DNA from: Methylococcaceae bacterium
GTDB taxonomy: Bacteria; Pseudomonadota; Gammaproteobacteria; Methylococcales; Methylomonadaceae
Reading direction: 5' to 3'
DNA: 38,704 nt
Assembly (NCBI GenBank): GCA_947506155.1
Contig: CANNNV010000008.1
Coordinates: 1 to 38,704 of the forward strand
Shown here: piece after piece, positions 1 to 9,898 of the stretch
Numbering within the stretch: position 1 is the first letter of the stretch
How the letters are laid out: every line of letters starts with the position of its first letter
Notes under the pieces: generated by a model
What the model saw: the letters and a program-made list of their open reading frames with translations, nothing else
The model's database searches: none
Told to the model about the DNA's origin: nothing
Translations under genes and position numbers: made by a program

Positions 1-200
1 CGGTTGTAATCATTGTCGAAGGGAGATTGCGGGAAACCGCAGCGTTACTAGCCCCTTACGGGGATACCCTCACGGGTTGACCGCTTGGAAAGACAAGCAC
101 CTAATTTTTTAAAGATAGCAAACGCAATAGGAGCTGCATGAGTTGGGTCGGCTAATGCCGACGCGCTATCCCTCCCCGACCTAAAGGACGGGGTGATTGA
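1..200 (+). mobile_element. IS200/IS605-type right end / omegaRNA-like segment (element body would lie left of the window)
   Basis: Structured G+C-rich segment containing GAGTTGGGTCGGCTAATGCCGAC (hairpin GTCGGC-TAAT-GCCGAC, 147-162) and a terminal hairpin CCCCG..CGGGG (174-193) followed by TGATTGA. This resembles 3' ends of tnpB-associated elements. Its outer motif TCAATCACCCCG(T/C)CC recurs inverted at the other window edge. Confidence 0.5.
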
Positions 201-282
201 CTATCCCATTGTGCTGGTGTAGCCATAGCCGATTCGAATCATAGCATATAATAATATTTTGGCTAAAAGCAGAAATATGGCG

Positions 283-708
283 TTAATTCAAACCGACCTC
301 GATAACCTCAAAATCATGAGTGATTTCTACTGCTTTACTCAGCATGATCGATGCCGAGCAATACTTTTCGGCGGATAATTTTACCGCACGCTCAACAGCA
401 GCGGGCTTTAAATCATGGCCGGTGACAATAAAATGCAAATGAATTTTGCTAAATACACTGGGAATCGCATCGACCCGCTCGGCAGTAACTTCGGCCACGC
501 AATTAACAATATTATTTCTGCCTTTTTGTAAAATCTGCACCACGTCAAAAGATGAGCAGCCACCTACGCCCAGTAATAACATTTCCATCGGCCGCATACC
601 TATATTGCGTCCACCGTGATCAGGCGGACCATCCATAACTACCGCGTGACCACTGCCGGTTTCACCTACGAACATGACCCCATCGACCCATTTAACGGTT
701 ACTTGCAT
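283..708 (-). CDS. OsmC family protein (YhfA-like)
   Basis: 141-aa ORF with OsmC-like features (MRPMEMLLLGVGGCSSFDVVQILQKGR...; ...AVKLSAEKYCSASIMLSKAVEITHDFEV). Divergent from a crp-like gene, as yhfA/crp in E. coli. Confidence 0.9.
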   Translation of the reverse strand: MQVTVKWVDGVMFVGETGSGHAVVMDGPPDHGGRNIGMRPMEMLLLGVGGCSSFDVVQILQKGRNNIVNCVAEVTAERVDAIPSVFSKIHLHFIVTGHDLKPAAVERAVKLSAEKYCSASIMLSKAVEITHDFEVIEVGLN

Positions 709-834
709 TTGATTTCCTGGTTAAAAATAGGGAACAGACTAGCATAAAAAAACTTATTTTCAGAATGACAATATTGATTTTTTTGTTAAAGCCTCTATTG
801 TTAAACCTACTGATGCAGCATTAATCCTAGATAG

Positions 835-1500
835 ATGGTTATTATGTCAATTAAAGCCCAAGAAAATCCTTATAAAGAGGCGCTGGAACATTTTCTACAT
901 TTTTGCCATATAAAGAAATATCCGGCTAAAGCTATTATTATTAGACCCGGCGATACCGGAGACCGGCTGTATTTTATCATAGACGGTTCGGTCAGTGTTT
1001 GTGTGGAGGAAGTTGATGGTGAGCATGAACTGATACTTGCTTACCTAAATAAAAATGAATTTATTGGTGAAATTGGTATTTTCAAAACAGCTGAAATACG
1101 AAAAGTAGTGGTAAAAACACGTAGCGAGTGTCGTTTAGCTGAAATAAGCTACGACCGACTTCGCCAAGTCTTGAGAAAAGAACTCATAGAGTATGGACCT
1201 GACATTTTATACATGATAGGCGAGCAATTATCATCGCGGTTATTAAACACCAGTCGAAGTTTATGTGACTTAGCGTTTATGGATGTGGAAGGACGTGTTG
1301 CTCGAATTTTAATGGAATTATGTAAAAGTCCTGATGCAATAACCCACCCCGACGGCATGCAGCTACATATATCCAGACAAGAAATAGGTCGTATGGTAAG
1401 TTGCTCAAGAGAAATGGCTGGGCGGGTGTTAAAAGAGCTGGAAAATAAAAAACTGATTAGCGCACACGGTAAAACTATTGTCGTATTTGGCACCCGCTAA
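835..1500 (+). CDS. crp: Crp/Fnr family transcriptional regulator (cAMP receptor protein-like)
   Basis: cNMP-binding domain (IIRPGDTGDRLYFIIDGSVSV...GEIGIF) and C-terminal HTH (ISRQEIGRMVSCSREMAGRVLKELENKKLI). Confidence 0.85.
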   Translation: MVIMSIKAQENPYKEALEHFLHFCHIKKYPAKAIIIRPGDTGDRLYFIIDGSVSVCVEEVDGEHELILAYLNKNEFIGEIGIFKTAEIRKVVVKTRSECRLAEISYDRLRQVLRKELIEYGPDILYMIGEQLSSRLLNTSRSLCDLAFMDVEGRVARILMELCKSPDAITHPDGMQLHISRQEIGRMVSCSREMAGRVLKELENKKLISAHGKTIVVFGTR

Positions 1501-1587
1501 ACCTGGCGCACACAGTTTATATATTGCCATGCTATTTTCTTGAAATACCGGTACTGCTAAAATTTGTACTTTTGGTAAAATGTACCG

Positions 1588-2130
1588 ATGATTAAAGATT
1601 ATTATCGTATTTTAGGACTGGCTGATAATGCTGAAGATGTAGTTATACGCACTGCATTTAAGTTGCTTGCCCACCGCTACCACCCTGACAAATGGCTTCA
1701 AGAACAACCAACAGCCAATCGAATGATGGCTGAAATCAACGAAGCTTACCGCACCTTATCTGACCCTTTGTTGAAACTAGCCTACGATCAAAAAAGGGTG
1801 ATTTATCAAGTAGATTCAGATTTCTATCGAATTTTAGGTGTGTTGGGTCATGTGGACATCAAGATGATTCAAGTGGCTTATGAAGTGTTGTCTCAAAAAT
1901 ACCGTCATTCATCCAGTCATGCGTTAGCTGAAAAAAGATTAGTTGAAATTAACCAAGCCTACCAAATTTTGGCCGATGTTACCAAACGAAAAACATATGA
2001 CTTCAAACAGAAATCTGCATCCTATTTTTCTCGCTCAAACCGGCGTTCTGGACTCAGTTTGTGGAAAGTATATTTAGTTTATAATTTAGTTTTTTACCTT
2101 ATTATTGCGGGTATTATTTTTCTTTTATAG
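1588..2130 (+). CDS. DnaJ-domain protein with a second degenerate J-like domain and a C-terminal TM segment
   Basis: N-terminal J domain with HPD (DYYRILGL...HRYHPDKW...INEAYRTLSDPLLKLAYD). Second repeat DFYRILGV...QKYRHSS...INQAYQILADVTKRKTYD lacks HPD. Hydrophobic C-terminus. Confidence 0.85.
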   Translation: MIKDYYRILGLADNAEDVVIRTAFKLLAHRYHPDKWLQEQPTANRMMAEINEAYRTLSDPLLKLAYDQKRVIYQVDSDFYRILGVLGHVDIKMIQVAYEVLSQKYRHSSSHALAEKRLVEINQAYQILADVTKRKTYDFKQKSASYFSRSNRRSGLSLWKVYLVYNLVFYLIIAGIIFLL

Positions 2131-2265
2131 CTAAACGCTATCTAATTTATTATTGATAATGAACAGCTTACAGCCATGTTGTTCAAACCAATCTATATCG
2201 AAGATCTCTATGGAGCTGTATGTATCTATGTTGTTCATGTGTACGAATTTTTACGTATACAGTAG

Positions 2266-2994
2266 TCAATTGCTAAACAGCAGTTCTTGGGCAAAGCGCA
2301 ATAAAAAAGCCTTTAGATAAGCTGCGCTGGTTGAACTGTAAATCCCGCGAGAGTCATAGATAGTCAGCACGCTTTGCGTCACAGCCGTCGCCGACCGGCT
2401 AAAAATCAGCGCCGATACCTTGGCTTTACTATTGCTGTAAGCTCGAAAATCGGTTTGCTGATTCAGCTGCAAGCCTGCACCAAGTGCCAAAGCAGAAAAT
2501 TGACACACGGCAGGCTCAGGAATCAACAGATAAAATAAACCCTGCGGGGCCAATAACTGCCCGACAATACCAATCAAATCGGTAAAAGGCAGTTGATCGG
2601 TGTGCCTGGCGGTGTTTCTAAGTGCATCAACAGTCTTGCTGTGATTTTCAAAAAAAGGCGGATTGCTGATAATCAAATCGTATTGCCGACCAGCGGTCAA
2701 AGCAAATCCTTGAATATCCTGATGCACCGCTAACAGTCGCCCTGCCCACGGGCTGTGGTTGAAGTTGCTCTTAGCTTCCGTAAAAGCCTCTAGCGTCAAC
2801 TCCACTGCCGTCACATTCGCCGCGCCCAGCTGGGCGGCCATCAGTGCCAACACGCCGGTACCTGTGCCAATGTCCAGCACCTGAATACCCGGATGAACCG
2901 GAGCCATAGCACCGAATAAAACAGCATCGGTACATATTTTCATGCCGGAATTTTTTTGCAGCACTGAAAACTGCTGGAAGTGAAAAGTTGACAT
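2266..2994 (-). CDS. trmN6: tRNA1(Val) (adenine(37)-N6)-methyltransferase (YfiC/TrmN6-like)
   Basis: SAM motif VLDIGTGTGVLALMAAQ and NPPF motif (IISNPPFFENHSK). Likely start is the internal Met at 2994 (MSTFHFQQFSVLQKNSGMKICTDAVLFGA). Confidence 0.85.
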   Translation of the reverse strand: MSTFHFQQFSVLQKNSGMKICTDAVLFGAMAPVHPGIQVLDIGTGTGVLALMAAQLGAANVTAVELTLEAFTEAKSNFNHSPWAGRLLAVHQDIQGFALTAGRQYDLIISNPPFFENHSKTVDALRNTARHTDQLPFTDLIGIVGQLLAPQGLFYLLIPEPAVCQFSALALGAGLQLNQQTDFRAYSNSKAKVSALIFSRSATAVTQSVLTIYDSRGIYSSTSAAYLKAFLLRFAQELLFSN

Positions 2995-2998
2995 AATT

Positions 2999-5900
2999 TT
3001 ATTTTTCTTCCGGCTCGCCATCTTCTTGCTCTATGACCTTATTTTTAGCTGCTATTTTATGCCAAAGTCCGTTGCAAGAAAAACATGTCCAGCCCCATTT
3101 AAGCCAGTTGAGCAAAGATACCGCCAGCCATAGTGACCAGGCCAGCATCAGGAACCGATAAACCGACAGCGGCACCGAGATCAGCGTCGCAACAGGCAAG
3201 GTCGACGAACTTCTATCCTGGTACCAGTTTAAAGTGAAGGCCGAGGACTGATTGCCGCTCACCTGCATATCGGGCGAGTTGAGCAATCCCTGCTCTACGG
3301 CCAAAAACAACAGACTCAGCGAAACTATGGTCAGGCATCCGATCAGCAGTTGCAGCGCATTAAAATAGCGAGACTCTGCAACTGCCGGGGTCTTGCGCCA
3401 GCCTAACAGCATTAACCAAAGCACAACAATGCCTGCTGACTGCAACGGTAGTTGGCTGAGTCCCACCAACAATAAAAACCAGTGCCGGGGTTTTAATGGC
3501 GTCAGCGAAATTTTTCCCAAGCCTTGCGACACGATAACAATAACAATCAGCAAACCCCAAAATAAAACCGCAGGCCCCAGTCTTGGCCCCAATGCAAATA
3601 ATACCCAGCGATCCTCACCCAGGTGCATAGTCAGGTTGGCGTTGACACTCGGCACGCCGAGGTCTATTTCTGGCGTAGTCATTACGCTGTTGATCCCCGT
3701 TGCTATCCGCCAGCTGATTAAAACCTGCTGCTTGCCGGGATTAACCGGTACAGTCAGCTTTCTGCCTTCCTGCCTGAGCGGCTGAGCCATTCCGTCAATC
3801 GCGACAGACTGCAATACCGCATTTTCCGGCAATATAACTGCGTGTTGCGAGCCTAGGGAGCTTCTCAAGCTAAGGTTTAACTCAGCTTCCTGGATGCGTA
3901 GCCCCGGTTTAATGCTTAAGTGGCTGTTATCGATAGTCAAGGTTTGTCCTTCTACCGCTACCGGCCTGCTTATATGCAGGCTTATTTTCTCTCCAGGCCA
4001 AAGATGCCATTCCGGCAGCCATAAATCCTTGTTATCAATATGCATCATCGCGATGCCAGCTGTTTCAACATGCCAGATCGGGCTGATATCGGCTTTTAAT
4101 ACCTCGGTCCATTGTTCAGTCTGAGCGGCAACAAAAGTGATTTGTTCGGATTTTTCCAGCATAGACTCCCATTGCAATCCAAGTTGCTGTGCCGGGATAT
4201 TAACGTCGACTTTACCGTCTTTAACCCGAATTCCTGCCGAGATAACCGACTCGCCAGCTAACAACGGAACCGCCAGCACCACGGCGGAATCTGCTGGTGA
4301 AAGCCGGATAACCCGAGTGATAACCCGCCAGTCCAAACCCAATTGCAACGTACGTTCAATCCTGACAAAAGGCGGTAATGCAACCGGTACTAATGAGTCG
4401 ATTTGTTGAGTCTGATTTATCCGACTAAATTGCAGTTGATCGTCCACCTGATTATTTTCTTGCAGGCCGATAAGTTCCCAGCCGCTATGTTGCAGGCTGA
4501 CCCAGTTCGGCTTTAACGGCAACGGCAGGGTGAATTTACTTAACAACGGCGTTACCCCGCTCAATACAACCTGGTGTTCCCCTGGCCCTAAATTAAGCCA
4601 CAAACTTTTCTGGTCGCGATACAGTCCTGACGCTGCTTTCCCGTCAACCAGAACTTGTTCGGGAAACCATTGTTGATATTCAGCAGGCATGGGAATAGCC
4701 ACCGATTGCTGAGCATGAATCTGCAATAAAATAACCAGTTGCTTGTCGGTAATCGTCAGTTTCATCTGCTGAATTTCAGCACAACTTGGCAAGCAGTCGG
4801 GCGGCAAGGGTTTTTCCAGTAGCCGAATTCTGAGTTCATCCAACAAGGCTTTATCTGGAAGTTCGGCATAAACGCTAGGAGACGGCAAACACAACATAGG
4901 CAACAGCAAAAACCACAGCAGTAACGGTAGCGAAGCGTGCAACCCTTTAAAACTGAACCGTGAGCTTATCGAACGGTCGAAAACGCCAAACATCAGCAAG
5001 GCCAGAACCGTAACCAAAATAACACGGACAAAATTAAGCAACAGCGTCAAGGCTGGCGTCAAATACCATAAATGTAGCTGTTGCCCCGCATCAACCGTAC
5101 CATTCCAGGACAGCTGCACCGTGTGCCATTGCCATTGCGGCAAGCCGGGACCGGTCTGCACCTTGGCTTTGGGGTCGATGCGCTCAAAAGCTGGCTCTGT
5201 ATAAGCAGAAGACGACACGGCATCCATCGTCAACACCCGCGATTTCATCTGGAGCATCGGGGCATTGGTCTCGACCAGATTGCTATAACCTCTAATCACT
5301 TGAGCTGATTTTTCCAGTTGCGGATAAAGCCCGGTACGTACCTGTTCCACCATGAACGGCAAGGTCGTCAACACCAAGCTCAGCCAGAATGCCTTGCGAT
5401 ACCAGCTCATCAACATTAAAAATCTGCCTTGCGGCAATACCTTGAGCAAGGCAGTTGCCGCCAAAATATTCAGCCAGAGGTATTGTGGCGAACCTGGCTC
5501 CTGCCAAATCAATACCAGCGTGACCAGTGCTAGGCCACCCCAGTAAAGATTCCACAGCCGAGTCGTTGCCAGTGCTGTAATTAACACCAGGAACAAATCC
5601 AGCAAAGTCCAGCGCGCTATCCAGCTGTCGGGCACATTGTCCACGCCGCTGGCAGCCAGCAAACGCCAGCCCGGAGGCAAGTTCAGTTCGGCATTGACGG
5701 TATGAAAATCCTGCGCCCACCCCACGGCACTGATAGTATTGACGGCGCCAATGGCTCGGCTATCAGCATCCAGCGTGATCGTACCGGCCCTGACTTCCAC
5801 ACCTTGCTTACCGGCTTTATCCTGGGTAATGAACTGATTCGTGCCATTTAGGGTGACTTTTCCCGGTTGGGTTTGCGGCAAGGTGTTAAGCCGCCAACCG

Positions 5901-7015
5901 CTAGTCATCCTGCCGGTAATCGTATCATTGACGGTATAGCCTGAACCGTCAAAATCCAGCCAGAGTTTTCTTTTTAGGTTCAGTTGATTGGGTTCAGGCT
6001 CGGGGTCGCCGCGACGCACGGTTTTAAAAACCATAGTCTGACCCAGGGCGACTTTATAGGCCGGGAGGCTTTTCCAGTCATCCGGCACATTGGTCAGGCT
6101 GGAATCTATCGCGCTTAACTGTTCAATTTCAACCACGCGCAGCTGTGGTCTGGCCTCAAATACCCAGACTTCCTCACGGTTTCCAAGCGAAGTCAGCTCA
6201 CTCAGTTCTTTGCTGTTTCTGGACAACAGGTCAACCTGCCAATGCCCGGGACGCAATTGCAATAATAACTGTCCGTCAGGTTCCAGGCGGGCAGGCAACC
6301 GGCTTTCCAAGCTCAACGCAATAAAGCCGTCCAACACAGGTTTAGGCAATTTTATTTCGCGCTGCTCACCGGAAACATCGAGAATCAGTCGGGTTAAAAT
6401 TTCTGTCGGCACTTCATCAGTAATTTTTCGGAACACCTGAATATCCAGGTTATTCTGCAAATTTTCCAGTTTAGTTAAACCGGTCTCGCTTGCTTTTAAC
6501 CACAGTTGACCTTCTTTAAAGCTAGCTGTCGGACTGCTTAAGCCATTAATGCGCAGGTCTATCAGTCCGGTATCGCCGGGTAGCGTTAAGTTATCCGGCA
6601 TCGCAGTCCATAAAAATTCACCCTTGATCCGGTATTGCAGGCCGGCAGTCAGTTTAATCGAAGGAGTGCCATCTTTAGCCATAACCGGCACAGACAACTC
6701 ATTAACCGTCACATTAAGCGGCCAGTGTTTTTTATCGCCCGGCAGACTGATCCAGCTATCCTGATAGACCGTCCCGTTCATCAAAAAAACGCCTTTTTCG
6801 CTGGTTAACTCCAGCCGGATTTGGCTAGGCCAGCTACAACGTTTTTGCTCATAACTGTTGTAAATGAAAGGGCATGATGGTTCCGGGCTATCCTGCAAGG
6901 CCCAGGCTATCCAGGGTTTGAGTGGTTCAGGAACCTGTTCCGGACTTAACGGTTTGGCCTGAGTAATGGAAGTGAATAATACGCAACTTAGAAACAACCA
7001 AATAATACGACTCAT
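2999..7015 (-). CDS. Large exported/inner-membrane protein of unknown function
   Basis: ORF 2999-7066. The more likely start is MSRIIWLFLSCVLFTSITQA at 7015 (signal peptide). Two large extracytoplasmic regions separated by several TM segments, with TM segments near the C-terminus. Confidence 0.8.
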   Translation of the reverse strand: MSRIIWLFLSCVLFTSITQAKPLSPEQVPEPLKPWIAWALQDSPEPSCPFIYNSYEQKRCSWPSQIRLELTSEKGVFLMNGTVYQDSWISLPGDKKHWPLNVTVNELSVPVMAKDGTPSIKLTAGLQYRIKGEFLWTAMPDNLTLPGDTGLIDLRINGLSSPTASFKEGQLWLKASETGLTKLENLQNNLDIQVFRKITDEVPTEILTRLILDVSGEQREIKLPKPVLDGFIALSLESRLPARLEPDGQLLLQLRPGHWQVDLLSRNSKELSELTSLGNREEVWVFEARPQLRVVEIEQLSAIDSSLTNVPDDWKSLPAYKVALGQTMVFKTVRRGDPEPEPNQLNLKRKLWLDFDGSGYTVNDTITGRMTSGWRLNTLPQTQPGKVTLNGTNQFITQDKAGKQGVEVRAGTITLDADSRAIGAVNTISAVGWAQDFHTVNAELNLPPGWRLLAASGVDNVPDSWIARWTLLDLFLVLITALATTRLWNLYWGGLALVTLVLIWQEPGSPQYLWLNILAATALLKVLPQGRFLMLMSWYRKAFWLSLVLTTLPFMVEQVRTGLYPQLEKSAQVIRGYSNLVETNAPMLQMKSRVLTMDAVSSSAYTEPAFERIDPKAKVQTGPGLPQWQWHTVQLSWNGTVDAGQQLHLWYLTPALTLLLNFVRVILVTVLALLMFGVFDRSISSRFSFKGLHASLPLLLWFLLLPMLCLPSPSVYAELPDKALLDELRIRLLEKPLPPDCLPSCAEIQQMKLTITDKQLVILLQIHAQQSVAIPMPAEYQQWFPEQVLVDGKAASGLYRDQKSLWLNLGPGEHQVVLSGVTPLLSKFTLPLPLKPNWVSLQHSGWELIGLQENNQVDDQLQFSRINQTQQIDSLVPVALPPFVRIERTLQLGLDWRVITRVIRLSPADSAVVLAVPLLAGESVISAGIRVKDGKVDVNIPAQQLGLQWESMLEKSEQITFVAAQTEQWTEVLKADISPIWHVETAGIAMMHIDNKDLWLPEWHLWPGEKISLHISRPVAVEGQTLTIDNSHLSIKPGLRIQEAELNLSLRSSLGSQHAVILPENAVLQSVAIDGMAQPLRQEGRKLTVPVNPGKQQVLISWRIATGINSVMTTPEIDLGVPSVNANLTMHLGEDRWVLFALGPRLGPAVLFWGLLIVIVIVSQGLGKISLTPLKPRHWFLLLVGLSQLPLQSAGIVVLWLMLLGWRKTPAVAESRYFNALQLLIGCLTIVSLSLLFLAVEQGLLNSPDMQVSGNQSSAFTLNWYQDRSSSTLPVATLISVPLSVYRFLMLAWSLWLAVSLLNWLKWGWTCFSCNGLWHKIAAKNKVIEQEDGEPEEK

Positions 7016-7042
7016 GATGCACTGCTCCTGATTAGTTAAGAA

Positions 7043-7166
7043 ACGAGCATGAAATAACTTGAACAACTTTAATTTGAAATATGAATTATCCAGCAGGTGG
7101 GAGCGGATTTATCCACCCAAGGCGAATGAATTCGCCCCCACAGACGCTCAACTTATTTCGCGTGCA
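7043..7166. repeat. MITE/REP-like element with inverted terminal-like motifs
   Basis: GAGCATGAAATAACTTGAAC (about 7045-7064) and inverted GCTCAACTTATTTCGCGTGC (about 7145-7164) flank GCGGATTTATCCACCCAAGGCGAATGAATTCGCCCCCACA. Related pieces occur at 16.0, 16.4 and 37.6-37.9 kb. Confidence 0.55.
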
Positions 7167-7237
7167 GTCCTAATCAGCGAAAGGTATAAAGATTTTCTTC
7201 GTTTTCTCGTTTTATGTTGATGTATTCGTGTCTGAAA

Positions 7238-7504
7238 TTAAGGGCTTTTTGCCTGTAGCGGAAAGCGTTCCGGATGTCTGATAATTTCCAGCGTTAAATC
7301 CACATCAATATCTGGCCAATAAAAATGCCCAGGCGATTGTTCTTCAACATTAATAACTGATTGAATTTGCTGGCACTTAAACCAAGGAAAATCATCATAG
7401 GATATGAATAACTCCTCGTCATGAGTTAATAGCCAGATACCATTGCTTGAAATATGCGTAACTTCAACAGGAGAAATACTGTTGCCATGCGCTAATGAGC
7501 TCAT
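7238..7504 (-). CDS. DUF2442 domain-containing protein
   Basis: 88-aa ORF with DUF2442-like pattern (SPVEVTHISSNGIWLLTHDEELFISYDDFPWFK...ESIRHPERFPL-type C-terminus). Overlaps the DUF4160-like ORF. Confidence 0.8.
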   Translation of the reverse strand: MSSLAHGNSISPVEVTHISSNGIWLLTHDEELFISYDDFPWFKCQQIQSVINVEEQSPGHFYWPDIDVDLTLEIIRHPERFPLQAKSP

Positions 7505-7703
7505 TGTAATGTTCCTCCAGAAGTGATTCGATTTCTTTTAACTGCTTTCTTGTATATTGATAGTTTTTAGCTAATTCGATTTGCGGCTCTAGCCAGAATT
7601 TAGCCTCTCCATCTCCTGAAACAATATGGATATGCATCCTGGACTCTTCTCTGGAAAAGAAAAAGAATCTGTATCCATTTTCTTTAAATACGGTTGGACT
7701 CAT
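7464..7703 (-). CDS. DUF4160 domain-containing protein
   Basis: MSPTVFKENGYRFFFFSREESRMHIHIVSGDGEAKFWLEP matches the DUF4160 pattern. Typical pairing with DUF2442. Confidence 0.85.
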   Translation of the reverse strand: MSPTVFKENGYRFFFFSREESRMHIHIVSGDGEAKFWLEPQIELAKNYQYTRKQLKEIESLLEEHYNELISAWQQYFSC

Positions 7704-7756
7704 TTAGGCATTCATTCGCTGAAAAAATATCCAAATTCCCTGACACCTAACGACAA

Positions 7757-8347
7757 TCACCGCTCCAAAAAATTCCGCAGCATATCATGGCCATGTTCGG
7801 TCAGGATCGACTCGGGGTGAAATTGCACGCCTTCAATATCCAGTTGTTTATGCCTTACGCCCATGATTTCATCGAGCTTGCCAGCGTCATCCTGAGTCCA
7901 GGCCGTTATTTCCAGACACTCAGGCAAGGATTGCTGCTCTATAACCAGCGAATGATAACGGGTAGCGGTAAACGGGTTGTTAAGGCCTTTAAATACGCCC
8001 TGATTTTGATGATAAACCAGTGAAGTTTTACCATGCATAATGCTTTTGGCATGGACGATATGACCTCCGAAAGCATAACCGATGCTTTGGTGACCCAAAC
8101 AAACGCCCAAGATAGGAATGTGTCCGGCAAAGCGTAAAATCGCCTCAACGGAAATGCCCGCTTCCTTAGGCGTACAAGGGCCGGGCGAAATGACCAGTTT
8201 ATCGGGAGCAAGTTTTTCAATACCGGCTATGGTCACTTGATCATTGCGCACCACCGTGACTTTTGCGCCCAATTCGCCAAAATATTGTACCAAGTTGTAA
8301 GTGAACGAGTCGTAGTTATCAACCATGACCACTTTAACTGCGCTCAT
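7757..8347 (-). CDS. trpG: Anthranilate/aminodeoxychorismate synthase glutamine amidotransferase component
   Basis: Class I GATase motifs: [45 protein letters not shown]. Confidence 0.92.
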   Translation of the reverse strand: MSAVKVVMVDNYDSFTYNLVQYFGELGAKVTVVRNDQVTIAGIEKLAPDKLVISPGPCTPKEAGISVEAILRFAGHIPILGVCLGHQSIGYAFGGHIVHAKSIMHGKTSLVYHQNQGVFKGLNNPFTATRYHSLVIEQQSLPECLEITAWTQDDAGKLDEIMGVRHKQLDIEGVQFHPESILTEHGHDMLRNFLER

Positions 8348-9831
8348 GATTGTTCCCCTTCCAAACCGGCTTCGGCCAGACTCACAGCGCGGAAAATGGC
8401 GCGGCCTTTATTCATGGTTTCATCCCATTCATTTCTGGGCACCGAATCGTAAACGATGCCGGCACCGGCTTGTATATGCAACATATTGTTTTTGATCACG
8501 GCTGTCCTGATTGCAATAGCGGTGTCCAGATTGCCAGACCACGCTATATAGCCGACAGCACCGGCATAAACGCCGCGCTTGACCGGTTCGAGTTCGTCGA
8601 TAATTTCCATTGCGCGAATTTTGGGCGCGCCGCTGACGGTGCCGGCGGGAAAAGTCGCTGCCAGTACATCAAAGGCGTTGTCACCTTGTTGCAACTGGCC
8701 AGTCACGTTAGAGACAATGTGCATAACATGAGAATAGCGCTCGACAATCATTTTCTCAGTCAATTGCACCGTGCCAATAGCTGCGACCCGGCCCACATCA
8801 TTGCGACCCAAATCGATCAACATTAAATGCTCGGCCAGTTCCTTGGGGTCGGCCAGCAAATCTTGTTCCAATTCAAGATCCTGTTCCGGACTGGCGCCAC
8901 GCGGACGTGTACCAGCAATCGGTCGTACCGTGACCATATTGTCTTCTAGCCTGACCAGGATTTCTGGCGACGAGCCGACGATATGAAAATCGTCCAGATT
9001 CAGATAGAACATGTAAGGCGATGGATTCAGACAACGCAAAGCCCGGTATAAATTCAAGGGTGAGGCCGTGTAAGGTATCGATAAACGCTGCGATAACACT
9101 ACCTGCATGATATCGCCATTGGTGATGTATTCTTTGGCTTTCAGAACCGCATTTTCAAAGCCCTGCTGAGTAAAACCAGAGACAAAATCGGACTCTTCCA
9201 CCTGTTTTGGCGCCTGGTGTTTTTGTGGTTTGGCTTGTAGTTCACGCAGTTTGACTGCCAGATCATCCACCCGTGCAACCGCCCGGTTATAGGCATCAGC
9301 TTGTTCAGGATTGGCGTGGGTCAGCAGCAGCATTTTGCCCGACAAGTTATCAAATACCAGCATTTCTTCAGATACCATCAGCAGGATATCCGGATTTCCC
9401 AGTGGGTCGGCTTTGGCCGCGCCACGTAACTTAGGTTCGATATAGCCGATAGTTTCATAGCCGAAATAACCCACCAGACCACCATTAAAGCGGGGCAAAG
9501 TATCAAGGTCAGGCACGTTGTAGCGTTCTTTAAACTGCTCTATCCAAATCAGCGGGTTATCGTGGGTGATGGTTTCTTGCAGCTCACCGTTTTGTTCCAG
9601 GCGAATTTCATTACCGGTAATCTTGACAATGGTTTTGCAAGGCAGGCCAATGATCGAATAACGACCCCATTGCTCGCCGCCGTGCACCGATTCAAACAAA
9701 TAAGAATAAGCACCGTCAGCCAGTTTCAAATAGGCGCTCAAAGGTGTATCCAGGTCTGCCAACACTTCGCGGCAAATCGGGATGCGGTTGTAGCCCTGCC
9801 GGGCATAGTGGGTGAATTGTTCTGGGGTCAT
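8344..9831 (-). CDS. trpE: Anthranilate synthase component I
   Basis: Chorismate-binding motifs ([49 protein letters not shown]). ATGA-type overlap with trpG. Confidence 0.94.
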   Translation of the reverse strand: MTPEQFTHYARQGYNRIPICREVLADLDTPLSAYLKLADGAYSYLFESVHGGEQWGRYSIIGLPCKTIVKITGNEIRLEQNGELQETITHDNPLIWIEQFKERYNVPDLDTLPRFNGGLVGYFGYETIGYIEPKLRGAAKADPLGNPDILLMVSEEMLVFDNLSGKMLLLTHANPEQADAYNRAVARVDDLAVKLRELQAKPQKHQAPKQVEESDFVSGFTQQGFENAVLKAKEYITNGDIMQVVLSQRLSIPYTASPLNLYRALRCLNPSPYMFYLNLDDFHIVGSSPEILVRLEDNMVTVRPIAGTRPRGASPEQDLELEQDLLADPKELAEHLMLIDLGRNDVGRVAAIGTVQLTEKMIVERYSHVMHIVSNVTGQLQQGDNAFDVLAATFPAGTVSGAPKIRAMEIIDELEPVKRGVYAGAVGYIAWSGNLDTAIAIRTAVIKNNMLHIQAGAGIVYDSVPRNEWDETMNKGRAIFRAVSLAEAGLEGEQS

Positions 9832-9898
9832 GTTTGTTATTCAATGTGTCAATTTTTTAGTCCCGCAGAAGCCGCAGTGCCTATTACAGTCCTAGCGG

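Noticed and set aside
5292-5720. 142-aa ORF overlapping the large membrane protein on the same strand in another frame
   Set aside because: Out-of-frame within a long supported ORF; composition-driven.
8350-8826. 158-aa plus-strand ORF antisense to trpE
   Set aside because: Shadow ORF of the well-supported trpE coding frame.
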